Counted from the stretch's first letter, positions 52,324-61,384 are shown. The stretch: DNA of 64,000 nucleotides from Bacteroidia bacterium (GCA_030526155.1 JAUNDI010000007.1:17433-81432); one strand, 5' to 3'. Numbers and translations are program-made. Notes: generated by a model not told the origin, from the letters alone.

Positions 52324-53412
52324 TTATTGGTTATTCATCTTAGCCTTCATCTCGGCTTTGTATTTTAGTGCGTCTTTGCCTCCCTCTCTCGGACAAATGA
52401 GTATAATGCCATCTCTCTCTACTACCATATAGTCTTTTAGACCATCTATAATGCATGTCTTGCCTTCTGGAATATGCACTAAACAGCCTTCCGAATTCTT
52501 TAATATAGCGTCGCCCGATAGTATGGCGTTATTTATATCGTCAAGTATGGCCTGCTCATAAATAGAGCCCCAGCCTCCTAAGTCAGCCCACAACGACTCG
52601 GTCTGTTGCACATACACATTCCTCGCCTTCTCCATCACGCCGTAGTCTATAGACACATTCTCACACTCATCGTATGCTTTGCGTATCACCTCTGGCGTCC
52701 AATGGCTAGCTGGTATTCTATCCAATTCGTCAAATTGCGACTGTATATTTGGCAAATACTTGCTTAGGGCTTCAGTTATAGATTTTACCGTCCAAACAAA
52801 GACTCCACTATTCCAACAAAACTCTCCACACTCATAGAATACCTTCGCCATCTCTGCATTAGGTTTCTCCGTGAATGTCTTTACCTCGTTGAGCATCTTG
52901 TAGTCTCCTTCTACTTGGCTGCCTGCTTGTATATATCCAAAGCCCGTCTCTGGTCTGTTGGCTTTTACCCCAATGGTAATTAGTACATCGTCTTTATCTT
53001 GCGCAAAGGCTATACTGGTCTTTACACTCTCTACAAACAACGATGGTGTCACTATCAAATGGTCCGATGGCGTAACTATAATAGTAGCATTCGCACTCTT
53101 CTGTTTGATATAGCCAGTGGCATAAGCTATGCATGGCGCCGTATTGCGCCTAAAGGGCTCCGTCAAGATATTCTCTTCAGGGACCTCAGGTAGCTGCTTA
53201 TGTACTAATTCTTTGTATATGTCATTGGTGACTATCACAAATTGTTCTGGCTCACAAATCGTTCGGAATCTGTCGTATGTCATCTGGAGCATAGTACGCC
53301 CTACTCCCATAAGATCCAAAAACTGCTTGGGAGCCGCCTGTCTGCTTAGTGGCCATAGCCTAGTGCCTTGGCCGCCAGCCATAATGGTACAATATATTGG
53401 TGCTTTCTCCAT
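52324..53412 (-). CDS. manC: Mannose-1-phosphate guanylyltransferase, copy 2
   Basis: A 362-residue GDP-mannose synthase with IMAGGQGTRLWPLSRQAAPKQF, RNTAPCIAYATGYI, TPSDHLIV, FTEKPN and VSIDYGVMEKA. It is clearly paralogous to the enzyme at 21.5 kb and equal in length, but diverged throughout. It heads a minus-strand run with the unknown protein and the M16 peptidase. A one-mismatch -7 box TAATTTCG lies at 53432-53439. Why two enzymes are kept is not clear; separate glycan pathways are one option. Confidence 0.92.
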   Translation of the reverse strand: MEKAPIYCTIMAGGQGTRLWPLSRQAAPKQFLDLMGVGRTMLQMTYDRFRTICEPEQFVIVTNDIYKELVHKQLPEVPEENILTEPFRRNTAPCIAYATGYIKQKSANATIIVTPSDHLIVTPSLFVESVKTSIAFAQDKDDVLITIGVKANRPETGFGYIQAGSQVEGDYKMLNEVKTFTEKPNAEMAKVFYECGEFCWNSGVFVWTVKSITEALSKYLPNIQSQFDELDRIPASHWTPEVIRKAYDECENVSIDYGVMEKARNVYVQQTESLWADLGGWGSIYEQAILDDINNAILSGDAILKNSEGCLVHIPEGKTCIIDGLKDYMVVERDGIILICPREGGKDALKYKAEMKAKMNNQ

Positions 53413-53483
53413 GTTAGAGTTTTAATATTGACGAAATTAAGTATTTTTTTTCGTTCTTTTACACAAAGCACCTAAATAAGTTG

Positions 53484-53491
53484 TACTTTTG
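53484..53491 (+). promoter_or_regulatory. -7 promoter box for mlaEF
   Basis: TACTTTTG, 19 bases before ATG 53511. An in-frame TTG at 53481 overlaps it and is not the start. Confidence 0.65.
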
Positions 53492-53510
53492 GTACATAAA
53501 GCAATGCTAT

Positions 53511-54263
53511 ATGAAGATATTTAACTCCTTTTTCTTCCACCTAGGTCGATATTTCCTCTTCCTTGGGCAGATGTTCCGTCGCCCCGAGAAGTGGAGAATC
53601 TTGGGTAAGCGTATTTTGGTGGAGATAGATAAACTAGGTGTCGACTCTTTCGGAATCGTTACCATCATATCTCTCTTCGTGGGTGCCGTAATTACTATTC
53701 AAACGGCTACTAATCTCGATAACCCTTTCATCCCTAAATATACCGTCGGTACCGCAGCTCGTGAGTCTATCCTTCTCGAGTTCTCTTCTACCATCGTATG
53801 TCTTATCCTAGCGGGTAAGGTGGGCTCTAATATCTCTAGCGAGATTGGTACTATGCGTATAACCGAACAAATCGATGCCTTGGAGATCATGGGCGTCAAT
53901 TCCGTGGGTTACCTCGTTACCCCAAAGGTTATCGCTATGCTAATATCTGTCCCTATCCTAGTTACCTTTAGTATGTGTATCGGTATCTTCGGAGGTTGGA
54001 TGTCGGGCGCTTATACTGGACTAGTGCCAACGGACGATTATATCCATGGCATCCACTACGCCTTTAAGCCGTACTACGTAGCCTACTCTTTGGTCAAATC
54101 CCTCACCTTCGCATTTACTATATCTACCATAGCATCCTATTGGGGTTACTATGTCAAGGGTGGCGCCCTCGAGGTGGGTCGAGCTAGTACCAAAACAGTA
54201 GTGGTCTCGTCTATCGTTATCCTTATATTTAATCTCCTTATAACCCAGATCTGGCTCAACTAA
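53511..54263 (+). CDS. mlaE: MlaE-family lipid ABC transporter permease
   Basis: A 250-residue inner-membrane permease that with MlaF moves phospholipids between the inner membrane and the periplasmic MCE protein. The signature blocks are GAVITIQTA, ESILLEFSSTIVCLILAGKVGSNISSEIGTMRITEQIDALEIMG and the hydrophobic LISVPILVTFSM region. It is followed after one base by the ATPase gene. The MCE protein (MlaD) that usually completes the set is not adjacent; an unrelated ATPase follows instead. Confidence 0.93.
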   Translation: MKIFNSFFFHLGRYFLFLGQMFRRPEKWRILGKRILVEIDKLGVDSFGIVTIISLFVGAVITIQTATNLDNPFIPKYTVGTAARESILLEFSSTIVCLILAGKVGSNISSEIGTMRITEQIDALEIMGVNSVGYLVTPKVIAMLISVPILVTFSMCIGIFGGWMSGAYTGLVPTDDYIHGIHYAFKPYYVAYSLVKSLTFAFTISTIASYWGYYVKGGALEVGRASTKTVVVSSIVILIFNLLITQIWLN

Positions 54264-54264
54264 T

Positions 54265-55005
54265 ATGATAGAGACTTTCGATATACGTAAATCATTCGGC
54301 GACCGCGAGGTTATGCACGGCATATCTGCTACCTTCGAGACGGGTAAGACTAACCTCATAATTGGCAAAAGCGGCTCTGGTAAAACAGTCCTCCTAAAAT
54401 CTCTCGTAGGACTATACCAACCAGATAGCGGCGATATCCGTTACGATGGTCGCTCTACCATCAACCTCTCTCATAAGCAAAGCCTAGCCCTTCGTCAGGA
54501 GATTGGTATGCTGTTCCAAGGGTCTGCTCTCTTCGACTCGCTCACCGTCGAGGAGAATGCTCGCTTCCCTCTTGATATGTTTACCGACCTCTCTATGGCC
54601 GAACGTACCAAGAAGGCTATAGCGTGTCTCGAACGTGTCAATATGCCTAAGGAGTCATACAAACTCTACCCATCAGAAATATCCGGAGGTATGCAAAAAC
54701 GCGTAGCCATAGCACGCGCCATAGCGCTACGTCCAAAATACCTCTTCTGTGATGAGCCTAACTCAGGTCTCGATCCTCTCACATCAAGTGTCATAGATAG
54801 CCTAATCCACGAGATTACTGTAGAGTACAATATCACTACCGTAATAAATACTCACGATATGAATAGCGTCATGAACATAGGCGAACATATCATATTCATA
54901 AACAACGGCAACAAACTATGGGATGGCTCGCGCGACTCTATCCTAACCACAGATATCCCCGCCCTCAAAGAGTTCCTCGAACCATACCGCTTGCGTATGG
55001 AGTAA
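54265..55005 (+). CDS. mlaF: MlaF-family ABC transporter ATPase
   Basis: A 246-residue cytoplasmic ATPase. Walker A is GKSGSGKT (about 35), the Q loop is GMLFQGSALFDSLTVEEN, the signature is SEISGGMQKRVAIARAIA, Walker B is YLFCDEPNSGLDP, and the H loop is NTHD. It is coupled to MlaE and drives phospholipid movement. The sequence is standard, and the gene ends 112 bases before the AAA/DUF4143 gene. Confidence 0.95.
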   Translation: MIETFDIRKSFGDREVMHGISATFETGKTNLIIGKSGSGKTVLLKSLVGLYQPDSGDIRYDGRSTINLSHKQSLALRQEIGMLFQGSALFDSLTVEENARFPLDMFTDLSMAERTKKAIACLERVNMPKESYKLYPSEISGGMQKRVAIARAIALRPKYLFCDEPNSGLDPLTSSVIDSLIHEITVEYNITTVINTHDMNSVMNIGEHIIFINNGNKLWDGSRDSILTTDIPALKEFLEPYRLRME

Positions 55006-55022
55006 CCTCAAAAAATGCACTT

Positions 55023-55106
55023 TTGTTCATTATAATGAATAAAAATCGGCTTTTTTGTTCAATATAATGAACAAATACTGCTATATTTGTTCATTATAAT
55101 AGACAA
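55023..55106. promoter_or_regulatory. Three palindromic operator-like sites at 32-bp spacing, with overlapping promoter
   Basis: The sites are at 55023-55042, 55055-55074 and 55087-55106, each close to TTGTTCATTATAATGAACAA. The middle one is nearly perfect and the outer two have one or two changes in the right arm. Starts are exactly 32 bases apart, about three helical turns, putting them on one face of the DNA. A perfect -7 box TATATTTG (55082-55089) overlaps the third site, 28 bases before ATG 55118. This is the layout of an autorepressed promoter. Confidence 0.75.
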
Positions 55107-55117
55107 ATAGGCATTAT

Positions 55118-56380
55118 ATGGATAGGCAATTACTCAAAAAAATACTTCTTAATAATCAAGAACGTATTGAAAAACAGGAGCTTATAGTTCGTGATTTTAC
55201 GTTCGATGATTTCGCTTGTTATGTACTAGTCGGTGTTCGCCGTTCGGGCAAGTCTTTCTTGCTATACCAACGAATGAAAACATTACTTGACAATGGCAAG
55301 GATTGGAGTGATATGCTATACCTTAATTTTGAGGATGAACGTCTTGAAGGTTTCTCCTCAGATGATTTTAATTCAATTCTAGAAATACATCTTGAGTTGT
55401 ATGGCAAAAAGCCAATCTTATTCCTAGATGAAATTCAGAATGTCAACGGATGGCATAAATTCGCACGTAGAATTGCTGATGAAAAGTATATTTCCTATAT
55501 AACTGGTAGTAATGCAAAGATGTTGTCGCAAGAGGTAATGACTACCTTAGGGGGTAGATATATCTCTAAAGATGTATATCCATTCTCTTTTAAGGAATAT
55601 TTAACTGCTTTGCATATACCATATGACGAATTGTCTCTAATCAAAACTAATACTAAGACTCAAGTTATTAATGCCTTCTCTGAATATTTTACTAATGGCG
55701 GTCTACCTGAAACTCTTAGATTAACAGAAAAACGCGATTATATATCAAGTGTATACCAAAAAATATACTTAGGAGATGTTATAGCTAGAAATAATATTGA
55801 AAATATTAACGGAGTAAAACTTCTCATCAAGAAAATCGCCGAAAGCGTTATGCAACCTATTTCATATAACCGTCTTCAACGTATTTTGTCTTCGGTAGGT
55901 GGTAGAATCAGTCTTGCCTCCATAATAAAGTATCTCGACGGCATACTTGACTCGTGGCTATTGTTCAAAATTCAAAATATTGCGTCAAGTATATCAGAAA
56001 AGGAGACTGTATGTAAATACTATTTTGTTGATAATGGTATCTTTAATCTCTTCTTTCTAGAAAATAATACAGGACTGCTAGAAAACTTAGTAGCTCTCAC
56101 TCTTGTGAAAAAGTATGGTAGAGAGTCACAGGTTTTCTATTATAACAAGGGGGTAGAAGTAGACTTCTACATTCCTGAAGAAGAGCAAGCCATACAAGTC
56201 TCCTATTCCATAAAAGACTTCAATACATACGAGAGAGAGGTTGGTGCATTATATAAAATTTCTAAAGCCTTATCGTGTAAGAAAAGAACTATCATTACTT
56301 ACGATGAGGAGCAGACTATTTCAGATAAATACGGCGAAATAGATGTAGTCCCTATTTGGAAGTATCTATTGGAGGCATAA
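55118..56380 (+). CDS. AAA ATPase with DUF4143 C-terminal domain
   Basis: A 420-residue protein. The N-terminal AAA_14 ATPase has Walker A GVRRSGKS (39-46), Walker B ILFLDEIQN with Asp104 and Glu105, and a sensor region YITGSNAKML. The C-terminal DUF4143 part ends in a PD-(D/E)xK-like strand pair (GVEVDFYI then AIQVSYSI). Function is unknown; such genes are scattered, often multicopy and exchanged between genomes. It stands alone after mlaEF behind three palindromes, which suggests self-regulation. Its codons are A/T-richer than those of its neighbours, suggesting separate ancestry. Confidence 0.88.
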   Translation: MDRQLLKKILLNNQERIEKQELIVRDFTFDDFACYVLVGVRRSGKSFLLYQRMKTLLDNGKDWSDMLYLNFEDERLEGFSSDDFNSILEIHLELYGKKPILFLDEIQNVNGWHKFARRIADEKYISYITGSNAKMLSQEVMTTLGGRYISKDVYPFSFKEYLTALHIPYDELSLIKTNTKTQVINAFSEYFTNGGLPETLRLTEKRDYISSVYQKIYLGDVIARNNIENINGVKLLIKKIAESVMQPISYNRLQRILSSVGGRISLASIIKYLDGILDSWLLFKIQNIASSISEKETVCKYYFVDNGIFNLFFLENNTGLLENLVALTLVKKYGRESQVFYYNKGVEVDFYIPEEEQAIQVSYSIKDFNTYEREVGALYKISKALSCKKRTIITYDEEQTISDKYGEIDVVPIWKYLLEA

Positions 56381-56578
56381 CCTCCTATCCACTATAAATG
56401 AAAAATAGATAAAGAGCCGTTACCGGGAACTCCATCTCGTTTGTTAGGTTATAGCTTGTCCAGGCAAAATAGTCACCGTCGAGTTTTATGTGCTATTGTT
56501 CAACTGGATAACTTCTCTTGCGCTTTCCATTTCTTTTTTGTTGCTTTGTACCCAATTTCTACCGAGATATACAATACT

Positions 56579-57232
56579 ATGGAAGTAAAGATTCTAAACC
56601 GACAGAATACTGTCGTTAATAATTATCTCTCTGAGATACGTAACGTCGACGTCCAGTCAGACCCTCTGCGTTTTCGTAAAAATATCTCCCGTATCGGCTC
56701 ATTCATGGCTTACGAGGTTAGTAAAACAATGTCTTATAAGGATACCCAAGTACGTACCCCACTAGGCATCGCCGATGTTATGGTGCCTGCCGATGAGGTG
56801 GTAGTAGGTACTATCCTTCGCGCTGGTCTCCCTATGCACGAGGGGGTCCTAGATGTTTTCGATCACGCTCAGAATTGCTTCGTATCTGCTTATCGTAAGT
56901 ATATCAATGTCGACGAATTCGAAATTAACCTAGAATACGTCGCTACAGCTCACCTCGATGATAAGGTACTCCTCCTTGCCGACCCTATGCTCGCAACGGG
57001 TTTCAGCATCGAGGCTACTTACCGCGCTCTCAAAAAATATGGTACCCCTAAGCATACTCATATCATGTGCGTAATAGGCTCAGAGGCTGGCGTGGAATTC
57101 CTTAGTAATGCTCTTAAGGACGAACCGGTGACCATCTGGGTGGCCGCCGTAGATCCTGAACTTAATGAGCATAAGTATATCGTGCCTGGCCTTGGCGACG
57201 CGGGCGACCTATGTTACGGATATAAATTATAA
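56579..57232 (+). CDS. upp: Uracil phosphoribosyltransferase
   Basis: Salvages uracil to UMP with PRPP. With ATG 56579 it has 217 residues. Family blocks are VGTILRAGLPMHEGVLDVFDHAQ, the PRPP loop LLADPMLATGFSIEATYRAL, and the C-terminal PGLGDAGDLCYGYKL. The frame stays open 46 codons upstream, but that stretch has no family similarity. I found no clear -7 box or terminator hairpin in the roughly 200-base leader, so any regulation by attenuation is not shown. Confidence 0.95.
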   Translation: MEVKILNRQNTVVNNYLSEIRNVDVQSDPLRFRKNISRIGSFMAYEVSKTMSYKDTQVRTPLGIADVMVPADEVVVGTILRAGLPMHEGVLDVFDHAQNCFVSAYRKYINVDEFEINLEYVATAHLDDKVLLLADPMLATGFSIEATYRALKKYGTPKHTHIMCVIGSEAGVEFLSNALKDEPVTIWVAAVDPELNEHKYIVPGLGDAGDLCYGYKL

Positions 57233-57250
57233 GTAAGCAATATTAACCTC

Positions 57251-58627
57251 ATGGCCGCAAAGACCAAAACTGTATATGTATGCCGCGAATGTGGCGCCGA
57301 ATCTCCTAAGTGGATGGGGCGCTGCAATCAGTGCGGCGAGTGGAATACGTTTACTGAGGAGCAAGTCGTCGTATCTGCTAAATCTTCTTTCTCCTCTTCA
57401 CCCGATGTTCATACATCCTCACTCAGCATCAAGCCTATGGTTCTGCGTGATGTCGTAGTGGGTGAGGTGCAACGTTCTACTACTGCTAACGACGAACTGG
57501 ATCGCGTCCTCGGCGGCGGTATCGTGCCTGGCGCTCTCATACTTATTGGTGGCGAGCCGGGTATCGGTAAGTCCACACTGGTGCTCCAAATGGCTCTCAC
57601 CCTCCCTAATAAACGTGTTTTGTATATATCGGGCGAGGAGAGCGCTCAGCAAATCAAAATTCGAGCCGAGCGTATATCTAAGGCTAATATGGACAACTGC
57701 CTCGTAGTTAGCGATACTAATATCGATCGCATCCACCAACACATAAAGGCGGCTAACCCCGATATCGTGGTAGTGGATTCTATCCAAACCGTAGAAACGG
57801 AGCGCGTAGATAGCCTCCCAGGTAGCGTCTCTCAAATACGCGAGTGCACCGGTATCCTCATGCGTATCGCTAAGGAGTCGCACTTGCCTATAATTCTTAT
57901 AGGTCATATTAATAAGGATGGCCAACTAGCAGGACCAAAGGTCCTAGAGCATATGGTGGATGTGGTGCTCCAATTCGAGGGCGATCGTAATCATATGTAT
58001 CGTATCCTTCGTGGTATCAAAAATCGTTTCGGCTCTACCAATGAGATAGGTATCTTCGAAATGCTGGGCGACGGTTTGCGTGAGGTGTCTAATCCGTCCG
58101 AGATGCTCCTTTCTGAATTCGACGAGCAACTCTCTGGCGTGGCTATTGCGGCGGCTATGGAGGGGGCACGACCTTTCTTAATAGAAATCCAGGCTCTGGC
58201 TAGCTCAGCTGCTTATGGTACTCCACAACGTTCTGCTACGGGGTTCGATGGACGCCGTCTTAATATGTTGCTAGCCGTTCTCGAAAAACGAGCCGGATTT
58301 AAATTAGCAACTAAGGATGTCTTCCTTAATGTGGCCGGCGGTATAAGGGTCGTTGATACGGCGGTCGACTTGGCTGTGGCTTCTAGTATCCTCTCGTCTA
58401 ATACCGATATTACCATCAATCCAGGTATCTGTCTAGCCGGCGAAATTGGCCTATCTGGTGAAATCCGACCAGTGACGCGTATCGAGCAGCGTATATCTGA
58501 AGCGGCTAAGTTGGGCTTCAAACATATCATCATACCTAAGTACTCTCGCTTGAATGTATCTAAGTATGATATCGAGGTGCACCAAGTATCGCGTCTCGAC
58601 CAAGCTTTCAGACTCCTTTTTCAATAA
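57251..58627 (+). CDS. radA: DNA repair protein RadA (Sms)
   Basis: A RecA-like helicase assisting branch migration in recombination, 458 residues. The N-terminal zinc finger is CRECG...CNQCG (10-26), Walker A is GEPGIGKST (about 99), the RadA-specific motif is KNRFGSTNEIGIFEM (about 257), and the C-terminal Lon-protease-like domain (GEIGLSGEIRPV) is present. Standard length. It lies 18 bases after upp and 7 before nnr. Confidence 0.96.
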   Translation: MAAKTKTVYVCRECGAESPKWMGRCNQCGEWNTFTEEQVVVSAKSSFSSSPDVHTSSLSIKPMVLRDVVVGEVQRSTTANDELDRVLGGGIVPGALILIGGEPGIGKSTLVLQMALTLPNKRVLYISGEESAQQIKIRAERISKANMDNCLVVSDTNIDRIHQHIKAANPDIVVVDSIQTVETERVDSLPGSVSQIRECTGILMRIAKESHLPIILIGHINKDGQLAGPKVLEHMVDVVLQFEGDRNHMYRILRGIKNRFGSTNEIGIFEMLGDGLREVSNPSEMLLSEFDEQLSGVAIAAAMEGARPFLIEIQALASSAAYGTPQRSATGFDGRRLNMLLAVLEKRAGFKLATKDVFLNVAGGIRVVDTAVDLAVASSILSSNTDITINPGICLAGEIGLSGEIRPVTRIEQRISEAAKLGFKHIIIPKYSRLNVSKYDIEVHQVSRLDQAFRLLFQ

Positions 58628-58634
58628 TACTCAT

Positions 58635-60110
58635 ATGGAACCTATACTAAACCCTCAACAAATTCGCGAGGTAGATAACCTCACTTGCAAAAACCAAAAT
58701 ATCTCTTCTCTCCAACTGATGGAGCGTGCCGTAAGGTCTATATTCGATTGGTTGGTATCTCAATTCCCCGATATCGCAGAGCGTAGGGTAGTGGTCCTCG
58801 CTGGTACTGGTGGTAATGGGGGCGATGCTATCGGCGTGGCAAATGCTCTCTCTATGGTATATAATAATGTCTTATTATACCAATGGACCGATGGTCACCG
58901 TTGTTCTGCCGATAATATCTCAATGCAAGAGAGAGCGAATAGACAATCTCTATCTATCTGTCGAGATACTCTCCCTCCGCTCCCATCATCCTCAAAGGAT
59001 ATTTTATTGGACGGTATCCTCGGGTTCGGAGCTCATGGTGGCATAAATACCTCTCTAGCTGAGCGTATCAATGCTTATCCAAATATTGTGAGTATCGATC
59101 TCCCTTCTGGGCTTCAAGCAGATGGCTCTTTCTCTCAAAATTCTGTCGTTCGCGCTCACCATACTCTAGCGATTCAGTTGCCTAAGTTGGCATTTTTCCT
59201 CCCTGAATGCGATATTTGCATAGGTCAATTACACTATCTCAATATAGGTCTCGATACCTCATGCCTCTCTTCTCTAGGTAATACCGAGTATAGCGTAATG
59301 TCTGATATGCAGATTGATGCACCCCGACCACGTGCTTGCTATAAGGGCAACTTCGGCCATGTGTTATCAATAACAGGGTCTGATGGTATGATGGGCGCAT
59401 CAGTACTCTCCGTGCGTGCAGCACTTCGTAGTGGGGCCGGACTTGTTACTGCTGTCGTGCCACAAAAGTGGACCTCTATTCTTCAGATATCTGTTCCTGA
59501 AGCAATGGTGCATTATAGAAAGAATATCAACTCTCTCTTACAAGAACCTCGTAAGCCTTATACTATCGTTATAGGCTCAGGTCTAGCCAATGATGAGTGT
59601 TCTCTTCAAATATTGATGGATACACTTATCTATGCGCAGCCTTATTATTTCCCCGTCATAGTAGATGCTTCGTCTATTCACGACTTAGCTTTATTAGTTG
59701 CTGAGCGTAAATCCTTAGTCAATAACCTCATTCTCACACCTCATGTGGGTGAGTTCGATGCCCTAGTCGGACCATCCTCTTCCCACCTCGAACGTATAGC
59801 CAAGGCAAAGGCATTTGCCAAAACATACAACAGTACCATAGTCCTAAAGAACTTCCGTACCGCAGTCATAACCGCTGATGAGGTTATCTTCTGCCCCTAC
59901 GGCAACCCAGGTATGGCCACAGCAGGCTCAGGCGACGTCCTAGCAGGTGTCTTAGCAGGCTATATCGCCGCCCACGACACAACCTCCCTAACAACCATAT
60001 GCCAAGCCGTAGCCCTCCACTCCCTAGCAGCCGACAAAGCCGCCACCCACATAAGCGAAAGAGCCCTCACAGCCTCCGACATCATCGCGGCTTTAAGTAG
60101 TTCTTATTAG
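58635..60110 (+). CDS. nnrD: Bifunctional NAD(P)H-hydrate epimerase/dehydratase
   Basis: A 491-residue repair enzyme for hydrated NAD(P)H. The N-terminal YjeF_N epimerase domain has MERAVRSIFDWL and VVVLAGTGGNGGDAIGVANAL. The C-terminal ADP-dependent dehydratase domain has GNFGHVLSITGSDGMMGASVLSVRAALRSGAGLVT, LTPHVGEFDAL and the terminal GNPGMATAGSGDVLAGVLAG. The frame is open upstream into radA, but ATG 58635 begins the family N-terminus. It ends 25 bases before a strong terminator. Confidence 0.94.
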   Translation: MEPILNPQQIREVDNLTCKNQNISSLQLMERAVRSIFDWLVSQFPDIAERRVVVLAGTGGNGGDAIGVANALSMVYNNVLLYQWTDGHRCSADNISMQERANRQSLSICRDTLPPLPSSSKDILLDGILGFGAHGGINTSLAERINAYPNIVSIDLPSGLQADGSFSQNSVVRAHHTLAIQLPKLAFFLPECDICIGQLHYLNIGLDTSCLSSLGNTEYSVMSDMQIDAPRPRACYKGNFGHVLSITGSDGMMGASVLSVRAALRSGAGLVTAVVPQKWTSILQISVPEAMVHYRKNINSLLQEPRKPYTIVIGSGLANDECSLQILMDTLIYAQPYYFPVIVDASSIHDLALLVAERKSLVNNLILTPHVGEFDALVGPSSSHLERIAKAKAFAKTYNSTIVLKNFRTAVITADEVIFCPYGNPGMATAGSGDVLAGVLAGYIAAHDTTSLTTICQAVALHSLAADKAATHISERALTASDIIAALSSSY

Positions 60111-60134
60111 TAAATGATTACTATCTTATATTCT

Positions 60135-60175
60135 GCCCAACATCTAAGGTGTTGGGCGCTCTTATTTTATTTAAT
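60135..60175 (+). terminator. Terminator after nnr
   Basis: A 10-bp stem with one wobble (60135-60144 with 60148-60157) has a 3-base loop and is followed by a T-rich tail. It separates nnr from the convergent unknown gene. Confidence 0.85.
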
Positions 60176-60177
60176 AT

Positions 60178-60669
60178 TTACGCACACCATTCCCTACTCC
60201 ACCCAACATCTCTCTCTCCCAATCTCTCAAAGCCATTCCCAATCTCTCTCCACATCATGCGCTCATTATTCCAAGTGCTCAATCCAATACCATAATTATA
60301 TCTCACTCTCTCAATCCCCCTCTCCAAACTCAACACTCTCATATCTCTATTCACCTCTACTTTAAGTACCTTGTAAAAATACGATACAGCCATCCTATGT
60401 GCCCCCTTTATCTTGTGGCGCTTTGCCTCGCGCGACCAATGCCTCCTCCTATTCCAATTCTTCAACTCAATAGAAGCCATCCTCTGCGCCTCTGCAAACA
60501 TATCTCTACAGCTTCGCTGCTTGCCACTTACCTTTATCTCAATGATACAGTATCTCCCATAATACCTCTTGATAAAGATAGATCGCCCACTAACCCGCGC
60601 ATCAGAATCCCTCCGCGCAGATTCCCTAGCAACCATCACAAATCGTTTTTCAATAGAAATCCATGCCAT
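60178..60669 (-). CDS. Unrecognised basic protein
   Basis: A 163-residue frame without signal or membrane segments, rich in Arg and Trp. The centre (RMASIELKNWNRRRHW, then SREAKRHKIKGAHRMAVSYFY) looks like a compact basic helical domain that could bind nucleic acid. I do not recognise the family. Codon use fits minus-strand genes of this genome, and the opposite-strand frames look like its shadows, so I judge it real but not certain. It is isolated, convergent with nnr, with no clear -7 box upstream. Confidence 0.5.
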   Translation of the reverse strand: MAWISIEKRFVMVARESARRDSDARVSGRSIFIKRYYGRYCIIEIKVSGKQRSCRDMFAEAQRMASIELKNWNRRRHWSREAKRHKIKGAHRMAVSYFYKVLKVEVNRDMRVLSLERGIERVRYNYGIGLSTWNNERMMWREIGNGFERLGERDVGWSREWCA

Positions 60670-60905
60670 AATTGTTAAGTATAAATTGTTGTACGTTATT
60701 TATTATTTGTAATTTGTTTTAAGTTAGATATATTGTAAGTCTTGCCCCCTTCAAGGTCACAATGCTTAACCTCCACCTGTAGAACCTTTTCACTCAATAG
60801 GTCAATTTGCAGGATAAGCCCCCTTTCTATTCCTAGAAAACATTGACGAAAGTGGCATTTCAAGATTCCTTTGTCAACTGACACACCTCTCATCCCCCTC
60901 CAGTA

Positions 60906-61102
60906 TGGCTCGAAGAGCCACCTGCCGCATTAAGCGAAGAGACGTAAAGAAAATATTGCTTTTCAGCGTCAAGAAGGGCTTTTTGTCTGAGCGAAGCGAG
61001 TTTAAAGCCCTTCAGCTGAAAAGCAATATTTTTAGCCTCGAAGCGACAGCGGCGCCCTCTTCTCTTTGCTTCTGTTTCTCTTCTGTGGCGACAGAAGAGA
61101 AA
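60906..61102. repeat. Compound palindromic element with three hairpins
   Basis: Hairpin 1: TGGCTC/GAGCCA (60906-60920). Hairpin 2: an outer 17-bp perfect stem (60951-60967 with 61015-61031), then after a small bulge an inner 9-bp perfect stem AAGGGCTTT/AAAGCCCTT (60974-60982 with 61004-61012). Hairpin 3: a perfect 12-bp stem TTTCTCTTCTGT/ACAGAAGAGAAA with GGCG loop (61075-61102). The composition is unlike that of neighbouring spacers. It resembles an interspersed palindromic repeat or a structured RNA. Confidence 0.7.
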
Positions 61103-61384
61103 TGAAGAATAAATAATAGCTTTAATAATAAAATAAAAACCAACTATAGCCGATACCCCTATCAGACTATAGTCAGTCTACCGCAAAATCCGAGTGTTAA
61201 TTAAGTAGAGCCCATCTGAATGTATCGCAAAGATAATACCCCAAAATCCGTTTGTCAAGTCTTGGGGATATAATGCAAGAAAATGTGACGAAATGCATCT
61301 TTTGTACACAAAAACAAAAATCCATGTAACGTACAACAAAATTATTTACTCCCAAATATCCGCTCCCCTCTCTCCAAAATCCAT

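Noticed and set aside
55023-55106. Palindromes near 55 kb considered as a bidirectional terminator of mlaF
   Set aside because: They are AT-rich with weak stems, regularly spaced, and overlap a -7 box, which fits operators better.
56441-56578. 46-codon upstream extension of upp
   Set aside because: No similarity to the uracil phosphoribosyltransferase N-terminus, and ATG 56579 gives the normal length.
60696-60893. 65-codon minus-strand frame
   Set aside because: No recognisable domain, no promoter box and no genome-like codon bias; probably chance.
60905-61105. 66-codon plus-strand frame through the palindromic element
   Set aside because: Its sequence is dictated by the hairpin arms and lacks protein-like character; such frames arise from repeated palindromes.
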